A stretch of 53,419 nt of DNA, from contig CAJWBA010000009.1 of NCBI GenBank assembly GCA_913020155.1, positions 1-53,419 on the forward strand, in the 5' to 3' direction. The notes under the pieces are model-generated. The model ran no database searches, had not been told where the DNA came from, and saw nothing but the letters and a program-made list of their open reading frames with translations. Position 1 is the stretch's first letter; each line of letters opens with the position of its first letter. The position numbers were made by a program, and so were the translations under genes. Shown here in pieces: positions 6,773 through 16,166 of this stretch. This stretch comes from an uncultured Flavobacteriales bacterium. Lineage in GTDB: Bacteria; Bacteroidota; Bacteroidia; Flavobacteriales; Flavobacteriaceae.

Positions 6773-8884
6773 ATGGCCATATTAGGTAAAATCAGACAAA
6801 AGTCGTTCTTTCTAATTCTAATCATAGGACTTGCATTATTTGCTTTTATTATTTCTGGAGTATTCGGAAATGGAACAGGTGATACCGGCCCTTCTGAACC
6901 TATTGGAATAGTAAATGATGAGGAAATTAAAATTGAAAACTTCAGATATCTTGTCGATCAAACTGAACGTCAGTATGGATATTCGACAATTCAAGCTGTA
7001 AATGTGGTTTGGAACCAGTTTGTTAAAACCACTCTTTTTGAGGCAGAATTGAACACACTAGGTATTGATGCTGGAAAAGAACAAATCGAACAAGTAGTTT
7101 CTTCAACAGAGTCCATAATCACAGACGCTCGTTTTATAAATGAAGCTGGTTTTTTTGATTTCGGTTTATTTGCAGATTTTATTTTGCAAATGAGAGACCA
7201 AAATCCTCAAGCCTATGAGCAGTGGAAATCTCAGGAAACTAGAATCATTTCCTCTGCCAGAGAATCAATTTACTTCGACTTGATAAAATCAAGTACTGGA
7301 ATTACTAACAAAGAAGCTCAAACCTTGTATCATCTAGAAAATGACAACGTTGATTTGAACTATGTGCAAATACCATTTTCGAGTATCAATGATAGCCTTG
7401 TTGACGTCTCAGATGCCGAAATTAAATCGTACATAAAAAATAACGCCTCCTCATACGAATCAAAAGCTTCACGAGCAATTGAGTATGTTTCTTTTTTAGA
7501 AACGGCAACAGAAGAAGATCAAGTAATCATTAGGAACACATTGACATCTTTGATTGATGATCGTATTGAATACAATGAAGTATCCAAACTTACAGATACC
7601 ATCCAAGGGTTAAAATCTGTGTCAAACGTCAGAGATTTTGTAGAAAAATATTCCGAAAGTGAATATGATTCTGTTTTTATACCAAAAGGAAGACTAGCAA
7701 GAGAATTTTCTGACATATTGTATGATTTGAAAAAAGGACAGGTTTTTGGTCCCTACAAAGACATTGACTCCTACAAGATATCACGTTTATTAGATCGTAA
7801 AAAGAATAGTTCCATTCGTGCAAGTCATATTCTTGTGTCATTTGAAGGTGCTACAGGTGCTCAACCATCTACTACTCGAACCAAGGATGAAGCTAATAAG
7901 TTGGCAAAATCTTACTTAAGAAGAGTTCGAAGAAACCCAAGTCAATTGGAAGTTATTGCTTCACAACTTTCTGACGGCCCTACTAAAACGTCTGCGGGAG
8001 ATCTTGGGTACTTTCAAGAAGGGCAAATGACTGAGAATCTTTTTAAGTTCGCAAATAAATCTCGAGTTGGAGTTGTTGGACTTGTTGAAACAGAATTTGG
8101 TTTCCATGTAGTTAAAATAATAGATAAGCAAGATTTAGTTCTTTTGGCAGATGTGACTCAGAAAATTCTTCCCTCCGAGAACACATCCAATGAAATATTT
8201 AAAAAAGCTACACAATTCGAAATGGGTTCAGCAAAAGAAGAATTTGCTGTTTTAGCTGAAAATAAAAATTACAATTTGAGAACAGTAAACTCAATTGATC
8301 CTTTAGATGAAAACCTTCCAGGTTTACCAGAACAACGACAAATAGTTCAGTGGGCTTTTGGAGATGATGCCGAAGTTGGAGCCATAAAGCGTTTCAATCT
8401 TTCTTATGGAGGATATGCCATTGTTAGACTTACAAACATAAAAGAGAAAGGATTATCTGATGTTGATGATGTTCGTTTAGAAGTGACTAAAATCTTGAAA
8501 AATAAGAAAAAAGCTACAATGATTATCAAAGAAAATAGTGTTAATAACTCTCTTGAAGATCTGGCTGCTAGTAATGGTATTGAAGTTGTTTCTGCTCTTG
8601 CTGTAAATCAAAAAAGTGCAACTTTGGTAGGAGCCGGTAACGAACCTTACGTTGTTGGAGCTGGATTTGCATTGGATGTTGATGCAACTTCTGTTTTGAT
8701 TACTGGAAACAAAGGAGTTTACATGCTTCAAGTAACCTCAAAAAATATTGTTGAAGATTTAGAAGATTATAGCCTTTATGCGAATAGCCTAGCACAACAA
8801 GAACGTGAAAAAGTATCAGGGTTAGTGATTCAAGCTTTAGAATCGTCAGCTATAATTGAGGATAATCGTTCGCTGTACTATTAA
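6773..8884 (+). CDS. ppiD: Membrane-anchored peptidyl-prolyl isomerase PpiD
   Basis: PpiD/SurA-type chaperones help newly exported proteins fold at the periplasmic face of the inner membrane. The 703-residue protein starts MAILGKIRQKS followed by one membrane helix (about residues 11-32) and a SurA_N-type helical domain to about 300. A parvulin domain lies near 345-455, opening with RASHILVSF and containing GDLGYFQEGQM and the closing VVGLVETEFGFHVVKI. A helical/beta C-terminal portion follows. Length and order match Bacteroidota PpiD proteins. It has its own probable promoter and is followed by a strong terminator, so it is likely a single transcription unit. Confidence 0.93.
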   Translation: MAILGKIRQKSFFLILIIGLALFAFIISGVFGNGTGDTGPSEPIGIVNDEEIKIENFRYLVDQTERQYGYSTIQAVNVVWNQFVKTTLFEAELNTLGIDAGKEQIEQVVSSTESIITDARFINEAGFFDFGLFADFILQMRDQNPQAYEQWKSQETRIISSARESIYFDLIKSSTGITNKEAQTLYHLENDNVDLNYVQIPFSSINDSLVDVSDAEIKSYIKNNASSYESKASRAIEYVSFLETATEEDQVIIRNTLTSLIDDRIEYNEVSKLTDTIQGLKSVSNVRDFVEKYSESEYDSVFIPKGRLAREFSDILYDLKKGQVFGPYKDIDSYKISRLLDRKKNSSIRASHILVSFEGATGAQPSTTRTKDEANKLAKSYLRRVRRNPSQLEVIASQLSDGPTKTSAGDLGYFQEGQMTENLFKFANKSRVGVVGLVETEFGFHVVKIIDKQDLVLLADVTQKILPSENTSNEIFKKATQFEMGSAKEEFAVLAENKNYNLRTVNSIDPLDENLPGLPEQRQIVQWAFGDDAEVGAIKRFNLSYGGYAIVRLTNIKEKGLSDVDDVRLEVTKILKNKKKATMIIKENSVNNSLEDLAASNGIEVVSALAVNQKSATLVGAGNEPYVVGAGFALDVDATSVLITGNKGVYMLQVTSKNIVEDLEDYSLYANSLAQQEREKVSGLVIQALESSAIIEDNRSLYY

Positions 8885-8902
8885 GAAAATATTCTTATAA
8901 AT

Positions 8903-8933
8903 AAAAAGGTCTCTGTTTGCAGAGCCTTTTTTT
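8903..8933 (+). terminator. Rho-independent terminator after ppiD
   Basis: AAAAAGG, a bulged T, and CTCTG pair with CAGAGCC, with loop TTTG, followed by seven T. The stretch can also act on the minus strand because the 5' arm begins with an A-run, and the gene on the other side (GHMP kinase) is convergent. Confidence 0.85.
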
Positions 8934-8966
8934 ATAGCCTCAACATTCATTAGTCAACATGATTTT

Positions 8967-9869
8967 TTAGGAGTCAATCATCTCAGAAAAGGGAATAATA
9001 GTTAGGTAGCCTTTTTCTTTAAAATAAGTAAGTGATGATTTACCAGTGCTAAGAATAAAATCACCTCCCCAAGCACCAAGACTTTTGATGTGCCCATCAA
9101 AGTCGGAAAATAAGCGTTCTTGAATTGGCTGTTGCCCGATAAGATCCCCTACTAATTTTTCGTGTTTTGTCAGTAGTTTTTCAAATAAGCTAAACGAAGT
9201 TTCTGTTGACAAATTTGCAGTAAGTTGATTCATTTGATCTATCACCTTTTGTGATGGTTGAGGACGTTTGTTATAAGCAACAACTTCTTTTTGACTGTCC
9301 TGTTTTTTGTTGAGATGGACAAAATACATTTGATCAGTAAAAGGAGGATTGAAGACTATTGGCTCAATTGAGGGGTGGTTTTGGTTTCGAGAATACAAAA
9401 TCGCTTTTTTTGTTAGAGCAACAGCGACGTCATACCCACTTCCTCCAAAAGTTTTATTGAGTAGTTCAAAGGAATTTATATCTGCCCATTGAGCTAAATT
9501 ATGAATGAAAGTTGAGGATGATCCCAATCCCCAGCTTCGGTCAAAATCTAATTGAGTTGATACTTTATGTCCTGTTTTGCAGAAGTCGGGGCGAAGTATT
9601 CTAGTACATCTTAAGCTGTTTTGTAATTTACCAATTAAAGCTAAAGGGGTGTTTTGGGCTTCTAGAATTTCAAAATTTTCGACCGAAAGGCATCCTTCCA
9701 TCCAGAGATTCTGGTTGAGGTCATAACTTTTCCATTGAAGTACTGGTTGTTCAATGTGTTCAACGTTCATATGCTGCCCCATTTGGGTTGGGAGTGCCAA
9801 AGCTTGAGCTCCAGAAAGAACAAGGTATTCGGCTGATATTAATAATTTACCTGGGCTGTAAAATTTCAT
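8967..9869 (-). CDS. GYDIA-family GHMP kinase (mevalonate-pathway-type kinase)
   Basis: GHMP kinases phosphorylate small alcohols or acids; this subgroup is found in Bacteroidota beside mevalonate genes. The 300-residue protein has the first motif PGKLLISAEYLVLSGAQALA near residues 6-25, the ATP-binding GLGSSSTF loop near the middle, GGSGYDVA (the motif the GYDIA family is named for, here with Val), and the C-terminal glycine motif GAWGGDFILSTG. It starts one base after the HMG-CoA reductase stop on the same strand, so the two are co-transcribed. It probably acts on mevalonate or phosphomevalonate in isoprenoid synthesis; the exact step is not shown by the sequence. Confidence 0.88.
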   Translation of the reverse strand: MKFYSPGKLLISAEYLVLSGAQALALPTQMGQHMNVEHIEQPVLQWKSYDLNQNLWMEGCLSVENFEILEAQNTPLALIGKLQNSLRCTRILRPDFCKTGHKVSTQLDFDRSWGLGSSSTFIHNLAQWADINSFELLNKTFGGSGYDVAVALTKKAILYSRNQNHPSIEPIVFNPPFTDQMYFVHLNKKQDSQKEVVAYNKRPQPSQKVIDQMNQLTANLSTETSFSLFEKLLTKHEKLVGDLIGQQPIQERLFSDFDGHIKSLGAWGGDFILSTGKSSLTYFKEKGYLTIIPFSEMIDS

Positions 9870-9870
9870 C

Positions 9871-11178
9871 TCAAGCGTTTTTTAAAAACTTGGCTACAGA
9901 ACTAAAAGTCACAGGAGTTTTTTTAAAATATTCTTTGGCAGATTCTTTTTCTTTGTCATTCGCCTTGAGTTGGTTCAAAATATTGAGTAAATGCATTTTC
10001 ATATGCCCTTTTTGAATCCCAGAGGTTACCAAGGAGCGAAGCGCCCCAAAGTTTTGTGCCAATCCGGCTACAACTACGATTTCCATCAATTCAGTAGCAT
10101 TGGGATTTCTCAGTAATTCCATAGACCATTTAACAAGAGGATGAAGGTTGGTCAATCCACCAACAGTTCCTATTGCCAAGGGGATTTTAAGTTCAAAGCA
10201 AAAGTCGTCACCATCAATAAAGGCAGTACTCAAACTTCTGTATTGACCTGTTCTAGAAGCGTAAGCATGTATTCCAGCCTCTACGGCTCTAAAGTCGTTT
10301 CCAGTTGCAAGAATTACGGCATCAACTCCATTCATAATCCCTTTGTTGTGGGTAACTGCTCTGTAAGGTTCAACACATGCGATTTCTACAGCACGAACGA
10401 ATTTTTCTGCAAATTGGCGTTTACTGAGACCTTCTTCAGTTTCTAAATCATTGATAGCACATCGAACTTCTGCTTTTACAACACAGTTAGGAACATAGTT
10501 TGATAGAATGCTCATTACAATCTCCAAAGGCTTTTCTTCTTTCATAAGTTCAGAGGCAGAGGCTTCTCTAACCAGAGTTTTTGCAAATTGCTCTAAACAT
10601 GAGTTGATGAAATTTGCCCCCATAGAATCCATCGTATTGAAACATGCACTGAGTTGAAAATAGTGATCCAATTCTGCAGTTTTATCTACGAGTTCTATGG
10701 AGTTAATTCCACCACCACGAGCAGACATGTTTCTTGTGATTTCTGAAGTATCTTTGTAAAATTGGTTTTCTATGAGATTAAAAAAATCACATAATTTTTT
10801 TGGATCCCCAGAGAACATAAAATGAACTTGTCCTATTTTTTCTTGCCCTAAAATTGAAGTTTTAAATCCTCCTCGAGACCTCCAGTATTTTGCAGCTTTT
10901 GCAGCAGCGGCTATTACCGAACTTTCCTCAATTACCATTGGAATGGTGTATTCTCTATTATTAATTAAAAAGTTTGGTGCTACGCCAAGAGGTAAGTAAA
11001 AATTGGAAACTGTATTTTCAACGAACTCATCATGGATTTTTTGAAGTTTTTCATCTGAATTCCAATAAGATTTTAAAAGTTGCTTGGCATCAGTATTGCC
11101 ATCAAAGTAGTTTGAAATCAACCAATCAATTTTTTCTTCCTTGGTGCGTTTTGAAAATAGCTCAATATTTTTAGACAT
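9871..11178 (-). CDS. Hydroxymethylglutaryl-CoA reductase, class II type
   Basis: This enzyme interconverts HMG-CoA and mevalonate using NAD(P)H. The 435-residue sequence has the class II pattern: ENTVSNFYLPLGVAPNF, then VIEESSVIAAA with the catalytic Glu, DSMGANFIN, HNKGIMNG with the catalytic Lys, ATGNDFRA with the catalytic Asp, and a late GHMKMH that supplies the catalytic His. Class II enzymes were first described as degradative, but in flavobacteria they commonly supply the mevalonate pathway, and the following GHMP kinase supports a biosynthetic role. The ATG is separated from the divergent peptidase gene by about 117 bases that should hold both promoters. Confidence 0.93.
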   Translation of the reverse strand: MSKNIELFSKRTKEEKIDWLISNYFDGNTDAKQLLKSYWNSDEKLQKIHDEFVENTVSNFYLPLGVAPNFLINNREYTIPMVIEESSVIAAAAKAAKYWRSRGGFKTSILGQEKIGQVHFMFSGDPKKLCDFFNLIENQFYKDTSEITRNMSARGGGINSIELVDKTAELDHYFQLSACFNTMDSMGANFINSCLEQFAKTLVREASASELMKEEKPLEIVMSILSNYVPNCVVKAEVRCAINDLETEEGLSKRQFAEKFVRAVEIACVEPYRAVTHNKGIMNGVDAVILATGNDFRAVEAGIHAYASRTGQYRSLSTAFIDGDDFCFELKIPLAIGTVGGLTNLHPLVKWSMELLRNPNATELMEIVVVAGLAQNFGALRSLVTSGIQKGHMKMHLLNILNQLKANDKEKESAKEYFKKTPVTFSSVAKFLKNA

Positions 11179-11295
11179 AGTATGTTTTTAAAAAATCAAA
11201 GATACAGTTTTCATCAAAGAATCTTTTACTCCTTAATTTTATAGTCATGTTGAAAATCACTATTTTGCTAGTAAATTTCAACTAAAAAAAATAAA

Positions 11296-13458
11296 ATGAA
11301 ATTATTTCGATTTGCCCAAATCTTGTTATTTCCTTTGGCGTTGCTTGCTCAAGAAAAGGAAATAACAAACGAAGAAATATGGAATTTTGATTTTTCAGCT
11401 AAAAGTCTAGAGGAAATTCATCCGTTAACTTCTGTCAGTCAATATTCTGTTTTAGAATTAGACCCCACAAAACGAACATCAAAAGTAGTTGCTTACGATT
11501 ACGCAACTGCAAAGTTGGCAGGAGAAATTGTTAATTCTGCAACCTCAGCTCTACTCCCTTATTTTACATCGTACAATTTTTCTAAAGACGAAAGTAAGTT
11601 GTTGTTGGAGACAGATTCTCAACAAATTTATAGAAGATCCAAACGCGCACAATATTTTGTTTATGAACGTACTACAAAAAAATCTTCTTTATTGTTTGGA
11701 GCCAAAGTTCAAGAGCCAAAATTTTCACCAGACGGTTCTAAAGTAGCTTTTGTTTTTAATCGGAATATTTACATTAAAGAATTAGCATTCAATTCAATAG
11801 TTCAAGTAACCGATGATGGAAGTGAACACATAATTAACGGTTTAACCGATTGGGTCTATGAAGAAGAATTTGGCTTTGTTCGTGCTTTCGACTGGAATGC
11901 TGATGGTTCTGCATTGGTTTTTATGAAATTCGATGAAACTCAAGTCCCTACCTATTCAATGGATATTGTTGGACAAGGTTTGTACCCTTTCCCTTACACT
12001 TTTAAATATCCCAAGGCTGGAGAGAATAATGCAGTTGTTTCTTTGTATTTGTTCAAAGTTGAAGAGCAGAGCTTGTCAAAAATAAAACTAGGAGAGGAAC
12101 AACCTTATTATATTCCTAGAATTCAATTCAGTCCCAATAAAAATAAATTGGTAGTGCAGACTATTAACCGCCATCAAAATCATTTAAAACTTTGGAGTTA
12201 TGACATTGAAAAGTATTCTTCAAAGGTAATTCTTGAAGAAACGGATAAGGCTTATGTAGATGTTCATGATAATTTGAGATTTTTAAAAGATGAAAGTTTT
12301 TTATGGACAAGTGATCGCGATGGATTTAATCATCTCTATCATTACAAGGCCGATGGTACTCTAAAAAAGCAAATCACAGAAGGGTATTGGGAAGTAACTC
12401 GTTTTTTTGGATTCCGAGAAAAAACGAAGGAACTGTATTATGCGTCTGTTGAATCTGGAAGTACCGGGCGAGCTGTTTTTTCGGTCAAACTTAATGGGAC
12501 TAGCAAACGAGCTTTGACCCCAGAAAAGGGAACCAATGGTGTTGCTTTCAGTGCAGATTACAAATATTACATTCATACATATGAAGACAGTAAAACACCC
12601 ACCATTTACAACCTTCGATTAACTGCCTCGGGTAAAATAATTCGTTCTATTGAAGATAATGATGAATTAAAAAGTAAGCTTGCGGAGTATAAAATTTCAC
12701 CTAAAGAATTTTCAACAATAGATGTTAATGGTAATGATCTTAATATGTGGATGATTAAACCCAAAGACTTTGATCCAAACAAAAAATACCCACTTTTGAT
12801 GTTTCAATATTCGGGTCCAGGATCACAAGAAGTTTCCAATGAATGGAGTGATGAACGTGACCTTTGGCATCAGAGTTTAGCCCAAAAAGGAATTATCATA
12901 GCTTGTGTAGATGGTCGTGGGACTGGTTTCAGGGGCTCTGCATTTAAAAAAGTAACCTACATGCAATTGGTCTATTATGAAACACTGGATCAAATTGAGG
13001 CTGCTCGAATTTTAGGTCAAAAATCATTTATTGATGAAGAAAGAATTGGCATTTGGGGTTGGAGTTATGGAGGGCATATGTCAACCAATTGCTTATTAAA
13101 GGGAAATGATGTTTTTTCTTTAGCTATTGCAGTTGCACCCGTAACCAGTTGGAGGTTTTACGATACTATTTACACTGAACGTTTTATGAGAACACCTCAA
13201 GAAAATCCTGATGGTTACGATTTAAATTCGCCTTTTACTTATCCTGAACTATTAAAGGGAGATTATCTTTTGATTCACGGTTCAGGTGACGATAATGTTC
13301 ATTTGCAAAACACCATGCAAATGGTAGAAGCCCTAGTTCAAGCAAATAAGACTTTCGAATGGATGATTTACCCAGACAAAAATCATGGAATTTATGGTGG
13401 AAACACTCGCCTTCATCTTTACAATAAGATGACTAATTTTATACTTACAAAATTATAA
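11296..13458 (+). CDS. Dipeptidyl peptidase IV-type S9 family peptidase
   Basis: DPP-IV enzymes remove N-terminal X-Pro dipeptides in the periplasm or at the cell surface. The 720-residue protein begins with a signal peptide (MKLFRFAQILLFPLALLAQ). An eight-bladed beta-propeller (about 40-470) carries the Glu-Glu loop WVYEEEFGFVRAFDW, which in DPP-IV binds the substrate amino end. The alpha/beta hydrolase domain (about 480-720) has the triad Ser590 in GWSYGGH, Asp665 in GSGDDNVH and His697 in DKNHGIYGG. The length fits the family. It is followed after 6 bases by a proton-coupled peptide transporter, so cleavage products are probably imported at once. Confidence 0.95.
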   Translation: MKLFRFAQILLFPLALLAQEKEITNEEIWNFDFSAKSLEEIHPLTSVSQYSVLELDPTKRTSKVVAYDYATAKLAGEIVNSATSALLPYFTSYNFSKDESKLLLETDSQQIYRRSKRAQYFVYERTTKKSSLLFGAKVQEPKFSPDGSKVAFVFNRNIYIKELAFNSIVQVTDDGSEHIINGLTDWVYEEEFGFVRAFDWNADGSALVFMKFDETQVPTYSMDIVGQGLYPFPYTFKYPKAGENNAVVSLYLFKVEEQSLSKIKLGEEQPYYIPRIQFSPNKNKLVVQTINRHQNHLKLWSYDIEKYSSKVILEETDKAYVDVHDNLRFLKDESFLWTSDRDGFNHLYHYKADGTLKKQITEGYWEVTRFFGFREKTKELYYASVESGSTGRAVFSVKLNGTSKRALTPEKGTNGVAFSADYKYYIHTYEDSKTPTIYNLRLTASGKIIRSIEDNDELKSKLAEYKISPKEFSTIDVNGNDLNMWMIKPKDFDPNKKYPLLMFQYSGPGSQEVSNEWSDERDLWHQSLAQKGIIIACVDGRGTGFRGSAFKKVTYMQLVYYETLDQIEAARILGQKSFIDEERIGIWGWSYGGHMSTNCLLKGNDVFSLAIAVAPVTSWRFYDTIYTERFMRTPQENPDGYDLNSPFTYPELLKGDYLLIHGSGDDNVHLQNTMQMVEALVQANKTFEWMIYPDKNHGIYGGNTRLHLYNKMTNFILTKL

Positions 13459-13464
13459 TTTATT

Positions 13465-15003
13465 ATGTCAGACAACAATTCATCGAACACAAGTTTAGAC
13501 TCCTCTTTTTTGGGTCATCCACAAGGTCTTTTATACCTTTTCTTTGCTGAACTATGGGAACGCTTTAGCTTTTATGGAATGCGTGCTTTACTAACGCTTT
13601 ACATGGTAAATGTAATTTTTGAAGCCCTTGCTTCACGAGATTATTCAGCAGCAGCGGTATATGCATCATACGGTTCTTTGGTTTATGCAAGTACTGTAAT
13701 TGGCGGACGTGTTTCAGATTCTTTACTTGGCTTTCGAAAATCAATTCTCTTGGGTGGGCTTTTAATGGCTCTTGGACATTTTGTTTTAGCCATAGAAAGC
13801 GATATTACTTTTTATTTAGCCCTTGGTTTTATTGTAGTTGGAAATGGTTTTTTTAAGCCCAACATATCGACATTTGTTGCAGCACTTTACAAAGAAAATG
13901 ACCCCAGAAAAGATTCGGGTTTTGTCATTTTCTATATGGGAATTAATATTGGTGGATTTATTGCACCCCTATTATGCGGATGGCTGGGACAAGCTTATGG
14001 ATGGCACTATGGATTTGGATTAGCTGGAATAGGTATGCTAACAGGATTGATGTTCTTTTGGAGTGGAATAAAAAAAGGAGTTTTTCAGGATAAAGGTTTA
14101 CCTCCGGTTTCAGGAGGTTTGGATAAAATTATTCTAGGGCTCTCAAAAGACACGTGGATTTCTGTTTTAGCAGTTTTGTCAGCTCCTGTCATTGCTTTAA
14201 TGTTGGCTTCATACAAATCACTAGGGGAAGAAGGTACCTTTTTGGGAGACCAAAATGTAGTTAACATTCTATTTAAATTAATAGGTATTTTTGTTGTTTT
14301 TTATCTTGGATACATTCTTTTTCAGTCAACGGCAGAAGAGCGAAAAAAGTTAATTGCAGCAATTTTTATTACTGTATTCATGACTGTTTTTTGGGGATTC
14401 CACGAGCTCTCTGGAAGTGTAATTACTTTATTTGCCGATCGAAATGTTAACCTAGAATTCATCAATGCTTCTCAAACCAATTCCTTGAATTCATTGTTCA
14501 TAATTATTTTGTCAATCCCGATTTCATTATTGTTTACTTTTTTGATGAAGAAAAAGAAAAACCCAAGAACACCTTACAAGTTTGGACTTGGATTATTTTT
14601 AGCTGGTTTGAGTTTTTATGTTTTGTCTTTAAGTGGAGGTTCAGCAGATGAGAACGGGATGGTTCCCTTTGCATATTTAATTGTCATGTATTTTATGCTT
14701 TCTGTTGGAGAACTTTTCATGTCACCAGTTGGATTGTCAAAAATTACCGATTTGTCTCCAGAGCGCATAGTAGCTTTTATGATGGGAATCTGGTTTTTGT
14801 CTTCCTCTTATGCCTTCCAAGTTGTTGGGTTCATTGGGAAACAATTGGCAGTTGAAAGTGATTCAACAGACATTGGTGGTTTTGATTCCTTGTATGTTTA
14901 CATTGAAGGATTTGATTTAATAGCCAAATACTCTTTAGGAGCAGGAGTAATTGTTCTTCTAATGGCACCATTTTTGAATAAATTAATGGAAGATGTACAT
15001 TAA
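13465..15003 (+). CDS. Proton-dependent oligopeptide transporter (POT/PTR family)
   Basis: The 512-residue inner-membrane protein imports di- and tripeptides with protons. It has about 12-14 hydrophobic helices, and its first helix carries the family signature ELWERFSFYGMRALL (ExxERFxxYG, proton and peptide binding). The PTR2 motif region follows (VVGNGFFKPNISTFVAALY, then the FYMGINIGGFIAPLLCGWLG stretch). A later helix has GELFMSPVGLSKITDLSP, also conserved in the family. It lies 6 bases after the DPP-IV gene and just before a secreted thioredoxin gene, which suggests one operon for peptide use. Confidence 0.94.
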   Translation: MSDNNSSNTSLDSSFLGHPQGLLYLFFAELWERFSFYGMRALLTLYMVNVIFEALASRDYSAAAVYASYGSLVYASTVIGGRVSDSLLGFRKSILLGGLLMALGHFVLAIESDITFYLALGFIVVGNGFFKPNISTFVAALYKENDPRKDSGFVIFYMGINIGGFIAPLLCGWLGQAYGWHYGFGLAGIGMLTGLMFFWSGIKKGVFQDKGLPPVSGGLDKIILGLSKDTWISVLAVLSAPVIALMLASYKSLGEEGTFLGDQNVVNILFKLIGIFVVFYLGYILFQSTAEERKKLIAAIFITVFMTVFWGFHELSGSVITLFADRNVNLEFINASQTNSLNSLFIIILSIPISLLFTFLMKKKKNPRTPYKFGLGLFLAGLSFYVLSLSGGSADENGMVPFAYLIVMYFMLSVGELFMSPVGLSKITDLSPERIVAFMMGIWFLSSSYAFQVVGFIGKQLAVESDSTDIGGFDSLYVYIEGFDLIAKYSLGAGVIVLLMAPFLNKLMEDVH

Positions 15004-15016
15004 ATCATTAAAATTC

Positions 15017-15559
15017 ATGAAAGTTAGATTTCTTGTTTTATTTTTTTTAGGTTCAATAACTACCTATGCCCAACAGATTGAGTGGATGAGTTTGGCGGAA
15101 GCATTTGAAGCTCAGAAAAAAGAGCCAAAAAAAATAATTATGGATGTTTACACAACATGGTGTGGACCTTGTAAATTGTTAGATAATAAAACCTTTAAAA
15201 ACCCTGATTTGGTTCGTTATGTCTCTGAACATTACTATGCTGTAAAATTCAATGCAGAGGGGAATGAACAGATCAAATTTTATAACCAGAAATACACAAA
15301 TCCAAATTATGATGAAGGAAGAAAAGGTAGGAATGCGACACATGATTTCACTCAGTTTTTAGGGATAAAAGGTTACCCTACAATGGTTTTTTTCAGCGAA
15401 GATGGTGATCCAATTATGCCACTAGTCGGTTATTACACGGCACAACAGCTTGAACCCTACCTAAAGATTATTAAACAAGGAGATTACATGGTTTTCCAAG
15501 GTCCAGATGATTTACAGAATTACTTAAAAAGTTTCGTTCCTCGATTTCGAGGTAAATAA
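15017..15559 (+). CDS. Exported thioredoxin-fold protein
   Basis: The 180-residue protein has a signal peptide (MKVRFLVLFFLGSITTYAQ) and a thioredoxin-like domain. The redox motif WCGPCK has Cys49 and Cys52, and the cis-Pro region is KGYPTMVFF. An insert of about 30 residues between the motif and the cis-Pro (FYNQKYTNPNYDEGRKGRNA region) fits the thioredoxin_7/DsbD-like type. I prefer the ATG at 15017 over the in-frame ATG at 14993, because the later start gives a clean signal peptide and the earlier one lies inside the transporter gene. It probably reduces disulfides in the periplasm; a specific partner is not known. Confidence 0.85.
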   Translation: MKVRFLVLFFLGSITTYAQQIEWMSLAEAFEAQKKEPKKIIMDVYTTWCGPCKLLDNKTFKNPDLVRYVSEHYYAVKFNAEGNEQIKFYNQKYTNPNYDEGRKGRNATHDFTQFLGIKGYPTMVFFSEDGDPIMPLVGYYTAQQLEPYLKIIKQGDYMVFQGPDDLQNYLKSFVPRFRGK

Positions 15560-15634
15560 ATACGCCCCATCTGTTTGATTATCATAAAACAAGACCTTTT
15601 AACCATCGCAAGTTTTCTTTCATTGCCCTTTAAC

Positions 15635-15655
15635 ATTGGAATAGCTAGTTCCAAT
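15635..15655 (+). repeat. Short inverted repeat, possible weak terminator
   Basis: ATTGGAA and TTCCAAT (7 bases each) flank TAGCTAG, and the + strand continues ATTTTTTGATTTTT. It lies 75 bases after the thioredoxin stop, between convergent genes, and inside the decayed end of comEC. A weak terminator is the simplest reading. Confidence 0.35.
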
Positions 15656-15723
15656 ATTTTTTGATTTTTGTATAGGAATTAAAGGGGTCAAGGTTTATGT
15701 GAGCTCTAAAAGTTTAATCTATA

Positions 15724-16149
15724 GATAATCTTTCTTTTTATTTAGAATTAGTACTTTTCCTGAATTTATTTTTGGGTTAATTTTTAAAACCTTACAATAG
15801 TATCTGTGGTGGTTTTTGTTAGGACGAAGCCGATCTATTAATTAAATCTGAAACTCATTATGACTTTGGTTACCGTAGGAGAAAATGTAATGGTTTTTAG
15901 AAATTTCAAGGGGCTGAATACCTCTTTTACTCCAATTGAAAAACTTATCACACACATAAGAATATGAGAAAAAAGAAAATTTTCATCCCTTAGCCACCAG
16001 CTTAAGAACAATCCAATTACACAAAAAAATAAAGGACCAGAATACGATAAATACGGAATGTTTGCATCTAAGTGGAAAGAAAAAAGTACACCTAAAACGA
16101 AACAAAAAATAAGAGAGATTAATGTAAAATTCGGGAACACCACACCCAA
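15724..16149 (-). pseudogene. comEC: Decayed comEC (ComEC/Rec2 competence channel), N-terminal part
   Basis: ComEC forms the inner-membrane DNA channel of natural transformation and is normally 600-800 residues. Here a 103-codon frame (16149-15838) gives only the hydrophobic N-terminus (FPNFTLISLIFCFVLGVLFS and further helices up to SFSIGVKEVFSPLKF), which fits the DUF4131 start of ComEC. After a TAA at 15838 the frame shifted by one base continues with LIDRLRPNKNHHRYYCKV, then INPKINSGKVLIL and KKKDYL to a TAG near 15724, matching the family segment with a KLRPN-type start and a GKxLLNI-type strand. Further weak traces (LTPLIPIQKSKNIG) occur to about 15650. The competence-protein core and membrane channel domains are gone. 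It lies 17 bases downstream of lpxB, a usual comEC position in flavobacteria. Identity is inferred from pattern and position. Confidence 0.6.
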
Positions 16150-16166
16150 AAAATAAACATTTTAGA

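Noticed and set aside
14993-15016. Earlier ATG for the thioredoxin-like gene
   Set aside because: It would overlap the transporter gene and add MYIKSLKF before a complete signal peptide starting at 15017.
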